Shown: in pieces, positions 10,225 through 20,623 of the stretch
How positions within the stretch are numbered: position 1 is the stretch's first letter
Layout: each line of letters starts with the position of its first letter
Assembly (NCBI RefSeq): GCF_900091705.1
Contig: NZ_LT594785.1
Span: forward strand, 2,341,752-2,405,751
Origin: Clostridium mediterraneense
Lineage (GTDB): Bacteria; Bacillota; Clostridia; Clostridiales; Clostridiaceae
Direction: 5' to 3'
DNA length: 64,000 nt
The notes under the pieces: generated by a model
Databases searched by the model: none
Told to the model about the DNA's origin: nothing
What the model saw: the letters and a program-made list of their open reading frames with translations, nothing else
Made by a program: the position numbers and the translations under genes

Positions 10225-11145
10225 TTATTTGTCATTTCCTAATATTCTAACCTCTGTATCAAGATCAACACCAAAGTTTTTCTTAACTGTTTCTTGTACA
10301 TGCTTTATTACATCTAAAATATCTTTTGCCGTTGCATTATTCTTATTAATAACAAATCCTGAGTGCTTTTCTGAAACACAAGCTCCACCTATTGTAAAGC
10401 CTTTTAAACCCGAATCTTGAATAAGCTTTCCTGCAAAATAACCTTCTGGTCTTTTAAATGTACTACCCGCTGATGGATATTCTAAAGGTTGCTTTTCTTC
10501 TCTTCTTTTTGTTAAATCATTAACTCTATCAACTATAGCATTTTTATCACCCTTTTGAAGCTTTACTGTAGCTGAAAGAACTACATATCCATTTTGCATA
10601 ACAGATGATGTTCTATAACCAAGTTCTAATTGATCATGGTTAAGAATTAATATATTACCATCTTGATCTATAACTTCAGCTTCTTTCATTATTTGTGACA
10701 TTTCACCGTTATATGCACCAGCATTCATGAATACTGCTCCACCAACACTTCCTGGAATACCACAAGCAAATTCAGCTCCTGTTAACTCATTTTCTAAAGC
10801 AGCTTTTGATAAGTTTGCAAGTAAAGCACCTGACTCTGCCTTTATTTCATCACCATTTACAACTATATTATTAAGCTTTTCTAATTTGATAACAACTCCT
10901 GTTATTCCACCATCTTTAACTAGAATATTTGAACCATTTCCAAGTACTATATATGGAACATTGTATTCTAAGCAAGCTGAAATAACTTTTGCTACATCTT
11001 CAACCTTTGATGGAGTTACCAAAATATCAACAGGTCCTCCAACTCTAAAATAAGTATGTTTGCTCATTGGAGCGTTTATCTCTACATTTTCTTCACCGCA
11101 ATATTGAATTAATATATCTTTTAATTTAGCGTATTGACTCATCAT
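10225..11145 (-). CDS. murB: UDP-N-acetylenolpyruvoylglucosamine reductase
   Basis: FAD- and NADPH-dependent reductase making UDP-MurNAc for peptidoglycan. Motifs are [25 protein letters not shown] (FAD site), [27 protein letters not shown], and [12 protein letters not shown] with the catalytic serine. It has the short, type II architecture common in Firmicutes. The start is one of two adjacent ATGs (11145 or 11142) after GAGGAG; the choice changes one residue. The gene lies between uvrC and the HisC-like gene, all on one strand. Confidence 0.96.
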   Translation of the reverse strand: MMSQYAKLKDILIQYCGEENVEINAPMSKHTYFRVGGPVDILVTPSKVEDVAKVISACLEYNVPYIVLGNGSNILVKDGGITGVVIKLEKLNNIVVNGDEIKAESGALLANLSKAALENELTGAEFACGIPGSVGGAVFMNAGAYNGEMSQIMKEAEVIDQDGNILILNHDQLELGYRTSSVMQNGYVVLSATVKLQKGDKNAIVDRVNDLTKRREEKQPLEYPSAGSTFKRPEGYFAGKLIQDSGLKGFTIGGACVSEKHSGFVINKNNATAKDILDVIKHVQETVKKNFGVDLDTEVRILGNDK

Positions 11146-11239
11146 ACAACTCCTCTTGTTCATTATCTTTTTTAAGTATAATTAATTATATACTTCTTAT
11201 CAAGCATTTGTTTTTTATTTCAAAAAGAATTTATATATT

Positions 11240-13105
11240 TTACTTTTTATTACTAAAGTAATCTACTATATTTTCTGCTGCCGTTTTATCAATTGATGGT
11301 GTTTCCATTAATTTATCAAGGCCTGCTTCTCTAATCTTTTCTATACTTCCAAACCTAATTAAAAGTTCTCTTCTTCTCTTTGGCCCTATTTTAGGAATTT
11401 CATCTAAAACTGAATTAAATGTTCCTTTATCTCTTAATGATCTATGATAAGTTATAGCAAATCTATGAACTTCATCTTGAATTCTAGTTATCATATTCAT
11501 AAGTTTTGATTGTTTTCTTACATGAACTTCTTGCCCATTAAAAATTATCCCTCTAGTTGTATGCTTTTCATCTTTAACAAGCCCACATACTGGTATATCA
11601 ATATTAAATTCCTTAAGAACTTCTAAAGCAACATTTACTTGCCCTTTTCCTCCATCCATCATTATAAGATCTGGGAAAACAGAAAATTTTCCTTTTGAAT
11701 AATGTAAATCATTATCTTTAATTTCCTTAATTTCTTTTAATCCTCTTTCGAACCTTCTACTTAATATTTCTCTCATACTGTCATAGTCATTAGGTCCATT
11801 CACTGTTTTTATCTTAAATCTTCTATAATCTGAGTTCTTAGCTCTACCTTGCTCAAAAGCTACCATTGTACCAACAGAATCTACTCCCTGAATATTTGAA
11901 ATATCATAGGCTTCTATTCTGTATGGTGGCATATCTAAATCTAAAGCTTCCATAAGCTCTGTAAGAGCCATTTCATTATCTTCTTTATCTCTAATTATTT
12001 TATCTCTAAACTGTTCTAAAGTAATTTTTGCATTTTTAGCAACCATATCTAAGAGTTCTTTCTTCTCACCTTTTTTAGGAATTTTTATAGAGACTTTACT
12101 TTGCCTTTTATCACTTAAAAACTGCTCTAAAAGTTCAGTATCCTCTATATCTGGAACATATATAGTTCTCGGTACTTTAGCAGTTCCTCCATAGAAACTA
12201 ATTATAAATTCATGTATTATTGCTGCTTTACTATCTGCCCCTGTATTATCTATCATAAAATGTTCTCTACCTGAGATTTTACCATCTCTGTGGAAGAATA
12301 TTTGTATAGATGTATTTTTATCATCTGAATAAGTATCTATATAATCTTCATCAGTAGATTTAGGTGTTATTATCTTTTGCTTTTCAATTATTGCTTCAAC
12401 AGCTTTTAATCTATCTCTAAGTGTTGCCGCTTTTTCAAATTCTAAACACTCTGCAGCATCTTCCATATCTTTTTTTATTTGTTTTAAAATGTTCTTATCT
12501 TTTCCTGTAAGAAGATTTATAATATCATCTATCATTTTTCCATACTCTTCTTTGCTTATTAAACCAGCACAAGGTGCCTTACAAAGATTTAGTTGATAAT
12601 TAAAACATGGTTTTATAAAAGGCCCTTCAGCCTTTATCTTTCTTTTAGATGCTCTAATAGGGAACAGTCTTCTTATTAAATACATAACCTCATTTACTGC
12701 TGCTACATTTATATATGGTCCAAAATACTTTGATCCATCTTTTTCATAGCTTCTTGTAACAAAAACTCTTGGAAAGTCCTCATTCACAGTAATCTTTATG
12801 TACGGATAAAATTTTCCATCTTTTAAAAGTATGTTATATTTAGGCTTGTATTTTTTTATTAGATTTGCTTCTAAAAGTAAAGCCTCTATCTCTGAATCAG
12901 TTATTATGTATTCAAATTCAGCAATATTTTCTACCATCTTTTTTACCTTTTCAGAGTGGTTCTTTGAATTTTGAAAATATTGTCTTACTCTATTTTTTAA
13001 TATCTTTGCTTTTCCAACATATATAACTTCACCAAGATAATTTTTCATAATATAAACTCCAGGTTTATCTGGTAATACTTTTAACTGATATTCAAAATCA
13101 AACAT
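11240..13105 (-). CDS. uvrC: Excinuclease ABC subunit C
   Basis: Makes both incisions around bulky DNA lesions after handover from UvrA and UvrB. In order are the GIY-YIG nuclease (PGVYIMKNYLGEVIYVGKAK), a Cys-containing segment (KPCFNYQLNLCKAPCAG), the UvrB-binding UVR motif (LEFEKAATLRDRLKAVE), the RNase H-like domain (RIEAYDISNIQGVDSVG and LIMMDGGKGQVN) and C-terminal helix-hairpin-helices (IPKIGPKRRRELL). The 621-residue length is normal. It is transcribed with its own strong ribosome site between the cell-wall cluster and murB. Confidence 0.98.
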   Translation of the reverse strand: MFDFEYQLKVLPDKPGVYIMKNYLGEVIYVGKAKILKNRVRQYFQNSKNHSEKVKKMVENIAEFEYIITDSEIEALLLEANLIKKYKPKYNILLKDGKFYPYIKITVNEDFPRVFVTRSYEKDGSKYFGPYINVAAVNEVMYLIRRLFPIRASKRKIKAEGPFIKPCFNYQLNLCKAPCAGLISKEEYGKMIDDIINLLTGKDKNILKQIKKDMEDAAECLEFEKAATLRDRLKAVEAIIEKQKIITPKSTDEDYIDTYSDDKNTSIQIFFHRDGKISGREHFMIDNTGADSKAAIIHEFIISFYGGTAKVPRTIYVPDIEDTELLEQFLSDKRQSKVSIKIPKKGEKKELLDMVAKNAKITLEQFRDKIIRDKEDNEMALTELMEALDLDMPPYRIEAYDISNIQGVDSVGTMVAFEQGRAKNSDYRRFKIKTVNGPNDYDSMREILSRRFERGLKEIKEIKDNDLHYSKGKFSVFPDLIMMDGGKGQVNVALEVLKEFNIDIPVCGLVKDEKHTTRGIIFNGQEVHVRKQSKLMNMITRIQDEVHRFAITYHRSLRDKGTFNSVLDEIPKIGPKRRRELLIRFGSIEKIREAGLDKLMETPSIDKTAAENIVDYFSNKK

Positions 13106-13184
13106 AAAACAACTCCTCCTTGATAAAAATTAAAATAAAATAATTAAATAAATTTCCATACTATTATATAAAACTTTTTATAAA

Positions 13185-13223
13185 AAAGATAGACAGGCTC
13201 TATAAAGAGCCTGCACTATCTTT
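13185..13223 (-). terminator. Terminator after the penicillin-binding protein gene
   Basis: A long stem (AAAGATAG..CAGGCTCT with its complement) with small internal mismatches and a TTAT loop is followed by TTTATA on the minus strand. It ends the FHA-FtsW-PBP unit. Confidence 0.85.
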
Positions 13224-13246
13224 CTTATATTTCTTTTATATTATTT

Positions 13247-14896
13247 TTATATTCCAACTTGGTCTAAGTATTCTTTAACAACTTGGTAAGCTATACTTGC
13301 TCCAACCTTAGAACCAGCTCCACCATTTATAACCTGAACTGCAACTGCAATTTTAGGATCATTTGCTGGTGCGAAACATACAAACCAAGCATTAGCATCA
13401 ACTAATAATTGACCTTGTGCATTTTCTTTTTGAGCTGTTCCTGTCTTAGATGCTATATCATATTTAGGATCCATGTAACTCCAAACACCTGAAGGTTCAC
13501 CTTCTCTTTGTTCAGTAACATATCTCATATCTTTAGTGATAGTAGCTGCTGTTGATGCACTTATAACTCTTCTAAGTTCTTTAGGTGCAAAGCTTTGAAC
13601 TACTTCTCCTCTACTATTTATGATTTCTTTAACCATAGTTGGTTCCATCATAACTCCCTTATTAGCAATTGTAGCTGCAACTACTGCCATTTGGAATGGT
13701 GTAGCTGTTGTAGCCCCTTGCCCTATAGCACTTTGTGCCATTGAACCCTTATCATATTGATTTAGAGTTGGGAAATTACTTTGAGCAACATAGAAACCAT
13801 TTGTAGGAATTATTGAATTAAATCCATAAGCTTCTGCTGTTTTCTTAAGAGCTTCATTTCCAAGTTCCATGCCTATTGTACCAAATACAACGTTACTTGA
13901 TACTGATAAAGCTCTAGCTAATGAAATTTTACCGTAAGCTGTCCAGTTTTCATTTGGTAAAGTATAATCACCAATTTTTAATCTTCCTGTATCATCAAAA
14001 ATTCTATTTTGAATTCCAGGTATATTTTCAAGAGCTGAACTTATAGTAACTGTTTTAAATACTGATCCAGGAGCTGTTGGATTTTGTGTTGCAAGATTTA
14101 ATAAGCTCTTATTAGGCTTACCTATCTTTTCATCTTCTGCAACTTGTTGCATTTCTTGTTGTAAGTTGTTTGCATCAAATGTTGGCTTTGAAACCATTGC
14201 AAGAACATCTCCTGTTTTTGGTTGTATAGCAACAACTGCTCCCATATTATCACCTAATGCTTCCCAAGCAGTTTTTTGTAATGGAGTATTAAGTGTTGTA
14301 ACAATACTGTTTCCTATTCTAGGTTCAACATCTTTTCCTCTATTTTCGAAAGCACCTTTTATTCCATACTTCTTAATATATTGTCCTAATGTTAATGGAT
14401 CGTATGTTGTTAATTGTTTATTATAAATTTCCTCCATACCTGTTGTTCCATATCTTGAACTTGAGTAACCAATTGCTGCTGAGTATAAATCATTATATGG
14501 ATAAATTCTCTTTTGTCCATTATTTGTATTTTCACTTTCTGCTATTGGTTCCATTTCAGCATCATAAATAGTTCCTCTTAGAACATTATTTTGCTGTGCA
14601 ATCATTATTCCATTAGTTGGCATATTTTTTATCTTTGGCGCTTGGAATAAATAGAAATAAGTTATATAACCTATAAGTCCTATAAGAAGAACTAAATAAA
14701 CCATCATTATTACTTTTACATTTTTAGTTTGTCTAGCATTAAGTTTTTCTTGCTCTTCTGGACTTAAAACTCTTGGAGGCTCAGCTGGAGCTTTTTCTTT
14801 AGTCTTTTTATCAGATTTAGCTCTTGAGAATAATCCTCCAGATTTTTTATCTTTTTTATCTATTTTTTCGTTTTTATTATTATCTTTATCGCTCAT
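13247..14896 (-). CDS. Class B penicillin-binding protein (PbpA-like transpeptidase)
   Basis: Peptidoglycan transpeptidase anchored in the membrane. A lysine-rich cytoplasmic tail (residues 1-60) precedes one membrane span (VIMMVYLVLLIGLIGYITYF). The penicillin-binding module has SVFK (catalytic serine), SSN (SVSSNVVFG) and KTGTA motifs in the expected order. At 549 residues it is short, without the large dimerisation domain of some class B enzymes, like PbpA partners of FtsW/RodA proteins. Its ATG abuts the stop codon of the FtsW/RodA gene, so the two are translationally coupled and probably work as a polymerase-transpeptidase pair. Confidence 0.95.
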   Translation of the reverse strand: MSDKDNNKNEKIDKKDKKSGGLFSRAKSDKKTKEKAPAEPPRVLSPEEQEKLNARQTKNVKVIMMVYLVLLIGLIGYITYFYLFQAPKIKNMPTNGIMIAQQNNVLRGTIYDAEMEPIAESENTNNGQKRIYPYNDLYSAAIGYSSSRYGTTGMEEIYNKQLTTYDPLTLGQYIKKYGIKGAFENRGKDVEPRIGNSIVTTLNTPLQKTAWEALGDNMGAVVAIQPKTGDVLAMVSKPTFDANNLQQEMQQVAEDEKIGKPNKSLLNLATQNPTAPGSVFKTVTISSALENIPGIQNRIFDDTGRLKIGDYTLPNENWTAYGKISLARALSVSSNVVFGTIGMELGNEALKKTAEAYGFNSIIPTNGFYVAQSNFPTLNQYDKGSMAQSAIGQGATTATPFQMAVVAATIANKGVMMEPTMVKEIINSRGEVVQSFAPKELRRVISASTAATITKDMRYVTEQREGEPSGVWSYMDPKYDIASKTGTAQKENAQGQLLVDANAWFVCFAPANDPKIAVAVQVINGGAGSKVGASIAYQVVKEYLDQVGI

Positions 14897-16123
14897 TTAT
14901 TTTCTGCCCTCCTCTGAAATTTTTTGTAAAGTACCTAGGGCAAAGAAGATTGTAAGCATTGATGTACCACCATAACTTATAAGAGGTAATGTTATACCTG
15001 TCAGAGGAATTATAGTGAATATTCCACCTATAATAACAAATACCTGTACAGCTATAAGAGTACTAAATCCTACGGCACTAAGTTTTGAAAATCTATCATT
15101 AGCATTAAGTGCTGCTCTCATTCCTCTATAGAATAATAAGAAATAGAAGAATACTACTCCTATAGCAAATATTATTCCAAATTCTTCACAAATAATTGAG
15201 TAAACAAAGTCTGTATCAACAAATGGTATAAATTGAGGGAATCCTTGACCAAGTCCCATACCAAATGCACCACCTGAAGATATACCATAGAACCCTTGAA
15301 CTATTTGATAACTTTGAGCTTGAGCGTATTCCCAAACATTTAACCATATAACTACTCTTTCTTTAACGTGAGCAAATAAGAATGTTGAGGCTACTGCTCC
15401 AAGACCTGCTAATATAAAGCATACTATAACATATTTCTTATTATCTGTTGCCATATAAAGAATAGTTACTGATAATAAGAAGAATATCATAGCTGATCCT
15501 AAGTCTTTTTGAAGAACCATAAATGCTAATGATATCATAACTACAATCGCTGGTTCTAGTAATTGTTTCATATCTTCTTTAAAGCTCTTTTTAGCTTCAT
15601 AATTCATAAGTGCTGAAGATAAGTAGAATATAATAAATATCTTTCCTATTTCAGAAGGCTGGAATGTAAAACTTCCAAGTCTGATCCAGTTCTTAGCACC
15701 ATTAATATTTGTACCAAATAGCTCAGCCATTGACATAAATATAATAGTACCAACCATATATATATTTTTATATTTTGCAAAGCTTTTTAAGTCAGGTAAT
15801 ATAATAACTATAAGCATATAGGCTGTTATACCTATACAAAACCAAACTAATTGTTTTATTGCTGTTTCAATATTTAAACTATATTGTATCGCTACACCTA
15901 TGATTGCTAGTACTGAAGCAAATATAAATATATATTTATCTCCTTCTGGATAGAATTTTCTAATTATATAATGTGAAAATCCTATTACTACAATAAGAAC
16001 TGCTGCCATAACAAAGGCCATCTTATCCACTGGATTCTTTAAAATGGCTAAATTAGTGAATAAACCTATGCAAAGCAAGTATACTAGACTTAATAGTCTC
16101 TTTTCATACTTAAGAGTCTCCAT
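14897..16123 (-). CDS. SEDS peptidoglycan polymerase (FtsW/RodA/SpoVE family)
   Basis: Polytopic membrane protein with about ten spans that polymerises lipid II glycan strands (family knowledge). Recognisable SEDS segments include NGAKNWIRLGSFTFQPSEIGKI, LQKDLGSAMIFFL, GMGLGQG, DTDFVYSIICEEFGIIFA and LPLISYGGTSML. The 408-residue length is typical. It starts 13 nt after the FHA gene and ends exactly where the class B PBP begins, so the three form one operon. Whether it serves elongation, division or sporulation cannot be decided here. Confidence 0.95.
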   Translation of the reverse strand: METLKYEKRLLSLVYLLCIGLFTNLAILKNPVDKMAFVMAAVLIVVIGFSHYIIRKFYPEGDKYIFIFASVLAIIGVAIQYSLNIETAIKQLVWFCIGITAYMLIVIILPDLKSFAKYKNIYMVGTIIFMSMAELFGTNINGAKNWIRLGSFTFQPSEIGKIFIIFYLSSALMNYEAKKSFKEDMKQLLEPAIVVMISLAFMVLQKDLGSAMIFFLLSVTILYMATDNKKYVIVCFILAGLGAVASTFLFAHVKERVVIWLNVWEYAQAQSYQIVQGFYGISSGGAFGMGLGQGFPQFIPFVDTDFVYSIICEEFGIIFAIGVVFFYFLLFYRGMRAALNANDRFSKLSAVGFSTLIAVQVFVIIGGIFTIIPLTGITLPLISYGGTSMLTIFFALGTLQKISEEGRK

Positions 16124-16136
16124 ATTTTCACCTCGA

Positions 16137-16667
16137 CTATCCTATAACTTTAAATACTGTACTTCCTAATCTTACAGTGTCATTAACACCTATTCTTATT
16201 CTTCCAGCGACTCTTTCTTCATTTACAAAACTTCCATTTGTACTATTTAAGTCTTCTAAAATTATTTGATCGCCTTTAAGATAAATTTTTGCATGATTAG
16301 ATGATACAAACTTATCATTAAGTATTATAGAATTATCTTCCTTTCTTCCTAAAGTCATAACATTAACCATAGGAATTACTGTTCCAACTCTTAACTTACC
16401 TTCTGTTAAAGTAGCCATAACTTCAAGTCCATATGATTTGTTATCAACAGTTGTCTGTTTCGTTTGTTTAACTTGTTTTGTTTGTTTTGTTTGTTTTGCT
16501 TGTTTCACTCTAGCCTCTTTATCAGTGCTAGGTTGTTGTCTTTTTTTAGTCTTAGATTTTCCTTCAACATCTTTAGACATTATTTTAAGTGAGTAAAATA
16601 TTATTAGTAATAACATAACTACAAAAAATATGTTAAATGCAAAACCTATTAACTTATCAAAACCCAT
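16137..16667 (-). CDS. Membrane-anchored FHA-domain protein
   Basis: One N-terminal membrane span (FAFNIFFVVMLLLIIFYSL), a lysine/glutamine/threonine repeat linker around residues 55-72, and a C-terminal forkhead-associated domain (TLGRKEDNSIILNDKFVSSNHAKI then LNSTNGSFVN). FHA domains bind phosphothreonine, so this protein may link a Ser/Thr kinase to the SEDS-PBP pair encoded just downstream, as FHA proteins do for cell-wall complexes in Actinobacteria (inference). The linker comes from a 9-nt-type repetitive DNA tract at 16452-16507. Confidence 0.92.
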   Translation of the reverse strand: MGFDKLIGFAFNIFFVVMLLLIIFYSLKIMSKDVEGKSKTKKRQQPSTDKEARVKQAKQTKQTKQVKQTKQTTVDNKSYGLEVMATLTEGKLRVGTVIPMVNVMTLGRKEDNSIILNDKFVSSNHAKIYLKGDQIILEDLNSTNGSFVNEERVAGRIRIGVNDTVRLGSTVFKVIG

Positions 16668-16950
16668 AATGTCACCTCTAAAATTTTATTATTATAAATT
16701 CATTTAGTCTTATATTATATACTGATTATACAATAAAAAAATTACATTTTTATATATTCTTAATTTATTTATTAATAATTTAGTCATATATTTTGAATTT
16801 TCTTCTTTTTTCTATGTAAAAAAGATATATCTCTTAAAAATGATGAGATTTTAATAACATTATCTAATAATGTTACTTTTTAAATATTTAGACAAATATC
16901 TAAATTTAATAAAATTCTCCCCCAAATTAAAAGATATATCTTAAACTGCT

Positions 16951-19773
16951 TTAAATATATTGACTTAAGTACTTACCTGTATAAGATTCTTTAACTTTTA
17001 CAATCTCTTCAGGTGTACCTGTTGCTACAATAGTACCACCTTTATCTCCACCTTCTGGTCCAAGATCAATAATGTGGTCAGCACATTTAATCATATCTAA
17101 ATTATGCTCTATAACTACAACAGTATTTCCTCCGTCTACAAGTCTTTGTAATATTTTAATTAACCTATTAACATCATCAATGTGTAAACCTGTTGTAGGT
17201 TCATCTAAAATATATAAAGTTTTACCTGTACTACGTTTAGATAATTCAAATGCTAGTTTAATTCTTTGAGCCTCACCACCTGAAAGTTGAGTTGATGGTT
17301 GACCAAGTCTTATATACCCTAAACCTACATCACTTAATGTTTGTAACTTTTTGTGTATTCTTGGAATATTCTCAAAGAATTCAAGTGCTTCTTCTACAGT
17401 TAAATTAAGAACATCAGCAATGCTCTTTCCTTTATATTTAACTTCTAATGTTTCTCTATTATATCTTTTTCCTTTACATACTTCACATGGTACATAGACA
17501 TCTGATAAGAATTGCATTTCAATTTTTATTATTCCATCACCACTACATGCTTCACATCTTCCACCTTTAACATTAAATGAGAATCTGCCCGGTTTATAAC
17601 CTTTCATCTTAGCATCTTGTGTTTGTGAGAAAAGTTCTCTTATTATATCAAATGTTCCTGTGTATGTTGCTGGGTTACTTCTAGGAGTTCTTCCTATTGG
17701 ACTTTGATCTATATCTATAATTTTATCAATATGTTCAACACCAGTTATTTCTTTATGAGCTCCTGGTATTAATCTTGATCTAGATATCATTTGTGTTGCA
17801 AGTCCTTTATAAAGAATACTATTTATTAAAGTACTCTTTCCTGAACCTGAAACTCCAGTTACCATTGTTAAAACTCCTAATGGGAATTTTACATTAATAT
17901 TCTTAAGATTATTTTCTTTTGCTCCCTTAACAGTTATAAAGTTACCATTTCCTTTTCTTCTTTCCTTAGGAACTTCAACTTTTTTCTTACCTGTTAAATA
18001 TTGTCCTGTTAATGAGTTTTCATTAGCTAATATTTCTTCTAATGTACCTTGAGCAGTAATTCTACCACCATGTTCACCAGCTCCTGGACCAATATCAACA
18101 ATATAGTCAGCAGCTTTTATAGTATCCTCATCATGTTCAACAACAATAAGAGTATTTCCAACATCTCTTAATTTTTGAAGAGTTTCTATTAATTTATCAT
18201 TATCTCTTTGGTGTAAACCTATTGATGGCTCATCTAAAATATATAGAACCCCCATAAGTTGTGAACCAATTTGAGTTGCCAGTCTTATTCTTTGTGATTC
18301 ACCACCTGATAATGTTCCTGACATTCTAGCAAGGTCTAAATAATCTAAACCAACATTAATTAAAAATGAAAGTCTTGCAACAATTTCTTTAACTATTTGT
18401 TCGCTAATTATTTTATCCTTTTCTGAAAATTGAATTCCATTTATATAATCCAATTCATCTTTAATTGATAAAGTTGTAAATTCATATATATTTTTTTCTC
18501 CTACTGTAACTGCTAAACTTTCTGGTTTTAATCTAGCTCCCTTACATCTAGGACATTTATTATCACTCATATACTTTTCAATTTCAGCTTTCATAAAATC
18601 TGAACTTGATTCCATATATCTTCTTCTTAAATTATTTATTTCACCTTCAAATGAATGATTGTAAGCTTTTTCTACACCTTCTTTAGTGTAAACTACAACT
18701 AATTTTTCATCTAATCCATATAGTAAAATATCTTGAACTTTTTTATCTAAGTCCTTAAATGGAGTTTCTAAATCAAAATCAAACTTTTGCATAAGAGCTT
18801 TTAAAACTGCATATGTCCAAGCATCTTCCTTTAATCTACCTTCACCCCAACTACTAATTGCTCCCTCTCTTATTGAAAGAGATTTGTCTGGAACAACAAG
18901 TTTCTCATCTATTTCCATAAGTGTTCCTAAACCATCACAGTAATCACATTTTCCAAAAGGTGAGTTAAATGAGAACATTCTTGGAGCAAGTTCTTCTATA
19001 CTTATTCCACAATCTGCACAAGCAAAATGTTCACTATATAAAGTATCTCCTTCTCCAATAACATTAACTATAACTAATCCTTCAGCAAGACCTAATGCAC
19101 TTTCAAGTGAATCAGTAAGTCTTCTTTCTATCCCCTCTTTAACTACTAATCTATCTATAACAGCTTCTATATTATGCTTCTTGTTTTTATCTAAACTAAC
19201 TTCATCTTCTGTTAAGTCATAAATCTCACCATCAATTCTAACCCTAACAAATCCATTTTTCTTTATATTTTCAAGAACTTTTTCATGTGTACCTTTTCTA
19301 CCTCTAACAATTGGTGCTAAAAGTTGAATTTTAGTTCTTTCTTCAAGTTGCATAACATTATCAACTATTTGATCAACTGATTGTTGTGATATTTCTTTAC
19401 CACATTTTGGACAATGAGGAACACCTACCCTGGCATATAATAATCTTAAATAATCATATATTTCTGTAACAGTACCTACTGTTGATCTAGGATTCTTTGA
19501 AGTTGTTTTTTGATCTATTGATATAGCTGGTGATAAACCTTCTATATATTCAACTTCAGGTTTGTTCATTTGACCTAAAAATTGTCTTGCATATGCTGAT
19601 AAAGATTCTACATATCTTCTTTGACCTTCAGCATATAAAGTATCAAATGCTAATGATGATTTACCTGACCCAGATAATCCTGTAAATACAACAAGTTTAT
19701 CTCTTGGAATTTCAAGATCAACATTTTTTAGGTTATGAACCTTTGCTCCCTTAACTATAATTTTATCCTTCAT
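16951..19773 (-). CDS. uvrA: Excinuclease ABC subunit A
   Basis: Damage-recognition ATPase of nucleotide excision repair. The protein has two ABC modules, with Walker A motifs [14 protein letters not shown] near the N-terminus and [13 protein letters not shown] near residue 640. There are two LSGGE signatures ([14 protein letters not shown] and [14 protein letters not shown]) and Cys-pair zinc sites (CPKC, CADC, CDYC and CEAC..CEVC). The 940 residues are full length. A good sigma-A-like promoter lies about 100 nt upstream. uvrB and uvrC are also in this window but in separate units. Confidence 0.98.
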   Translation of the reverse strand: MKDKIIVKGAKVHNLKNVDLEIPRDKLVVFTGLSGSGKSSLAFDTLYAEGQRRYVESLSAYARQFLGQMNKPEVEYIEGLSPAISIDQKTTSKNPRSTVGTVTEIYDYLRLLYARVGVPHCPKCGKEISQQSVDQIVDNVMQLEERTKIQLLAPIVRGRKGTHEKVLENIKKNGFVRVRIDGEIYDLTEDEVSLDKNKKHNIEAVIDRLVVKEGIERRLTDSLESALGLAEGLVIVNVIGEGDTLYSEHFACADCGISIEELAPRMFSFNSPFGKCDYCDGLGTLMEIDEKLVVPDKSLSIREGAISSWGEGRLKEDAWTYAVLKALMQKFDFDLETPFKDLDKKVQDILLYGLDEKLVVVYTKEGVEKAYNHSFEGEINNLRRRYMESSSDFMKAEIEKYMSDNKCPRCKGARLKPESLAVTVGEKNIYEFTTLSIKDELDYINGIQFSEKDKIISEQIVKEIVARLSFLINVGLDYLDLARMSGTLSGGESQRIRLATQIGSQLMGVLYILDEPSIGLHQRDNDKLIETLQKLRDVGNTLIVVEHDEDTIKAADYIVDIGPGAGEHGGRITAQGTLEEILANENSLTGQYLTGKKKVEVPKERRKGNGNFITVKGAKENNLKNINVKFPLGVLTMVTGVSGSGKSTLINSILYKGLATQMISRSRLIPGAHKEITGVEHIDKIIDIDQSPIGRTPRSNPATYTGTFDIIRELFSQTQDAKMKGYKPGRFSFNVKGGRCEACSGDGIIKIEMQFLSDVYVPCEVCKGKRYNRETLEVKYKGKSIADVLNLTVEEALEFFENIPRIHKKLQTLSDVGLGYIRLGQPSTQLSGGEAQRIKLAFELSKRSTGKTLYILDEPTTGLHIDDVNRLIKILQRLVDGGNTVVVIEHNLDMIKCADHIIDLGPEGGDKGGTIVATGTPEEIVKVKESYTGKYLSQYI

Positions 19774-19873
19774 GATAAATTCTCCTTATATTTAATTACA
19801 AAACCCCTAAAAGATTATAGTAGTTTTGTCCTATTTTTAAGTGTCAATTTTAAAACAAAAGTTAGTTATTATA

Positions 19874-19902
19874 ATTTTAAGGCTCGATTAATAAAGTGTC
19901 AA
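19874..19902 (-). promoter_or_regulatory. Likely housekeeping promoter of uvrA
   Basis: On the minus strand TTGACA (19897-19902), a 17-nt spacer and TAAAAT (19874-19879) lie about 100 nt before the uvrA start. A second TTGACA occurs some 50 nt closer to the gene but has a poorly spaced -10 box. Confidence 0.6.
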
Positions 19903-20029
19903 TTTTTTTTAAAAATTTGCTAATAAAAAGTAATTACTGTTATATTTACTAGAAATATAGTAGTTATTATTTATTATTTATTATTACTTATTAAAAGAAT
20001 TAAAATACATAAATTTTTTGTCAATAAAA

Positions 20030-20062
20030 ATAGGGATTACCTTACTTTAAGGCATCCCCTAT
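20030..20062 (-). terminator. Terminator after the small gene at 20067
   Basis: A hairpin of about 14 bp (ATAGGG..CTTA arms with small mismatches) is followed by TTTTTATTG on the minus strand, 5 nt past the stop codon. Confidence 0.8.
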
Positions 20063-20066
20063 CAAC

Positions 20067-20393
20067 TTATTGTATCTTCTTAATATTAAATTCTAATTCA
20101 CCATAATCACTTACATCATAGACATCTAAAGTTATTTCATAATCATAGTTTTTATTAAAATTCTCCTCTATTATATAGCTTTTCTTATTTCCTTTTTTAT
20201 CTCTATAAATTAAAAATAAATTTTTATCATATTCAATACTTTTATTTGCTATTTTAACTTCTTTTTGTGAGTTTTCTTTTAGTGATTTTACTCCTCTGGG
20301 GTATTTACAATCATCATAGGTAAAAATTAAGTTTCCAAGCTCCTTATTACTTTTATTACTTATTTTTATTATTGGAAATATTCTTTTTGACAA
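20067..20393 (-). CDS. Hypothetical 108-residue protein
   Basis: Not recognised. The small lysine- and asparagine-rich protein begins MSKRIFPIIKISNKS and ends with alternating beta-like segments (YEITLDVYDVSDYGELEF). There is no signal peptide, membrane span or cysteine. The start has AGGAGGT upstream and a strong terminator follows 5 nt after the stop, so it looks like a real monocistronic gene lying between uvrA and the divergent ddh gene. The predicted all-beta character hints at a small Ig-like or lipocalin-like fold, but this is a guess. Confidence 0.7.
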   Translation of the reverse strand: MSKRIFPIIKISNKSNKELGNLIFTYDDCKYPRGVKSLKENSQKEVKIANKSIEYDKNLFLIYRDKKGNKKSYIIEENFNKNYDYEITLDVYDVSDYGELEFNIKKIQ

Positions 20394-20623
20394 AATATTA
20401 CCTCCTATTGAATATATTAATACTAATAATATCTATATATACTATGTTCTACATTAACTTATTAAAACCTTTTCATCGCAAACAAAATTGTAAAAAATAA
20501 AATATTTCAACAATTTAGTTTAAATTAATAAAATTTTTTAACAAAAAATCTCTATTTAATAGTTATTCTTACACGTTACTGTGATAAAATGAATTATAAA
20601 GAAATTAACTTAGGAGGTATACT

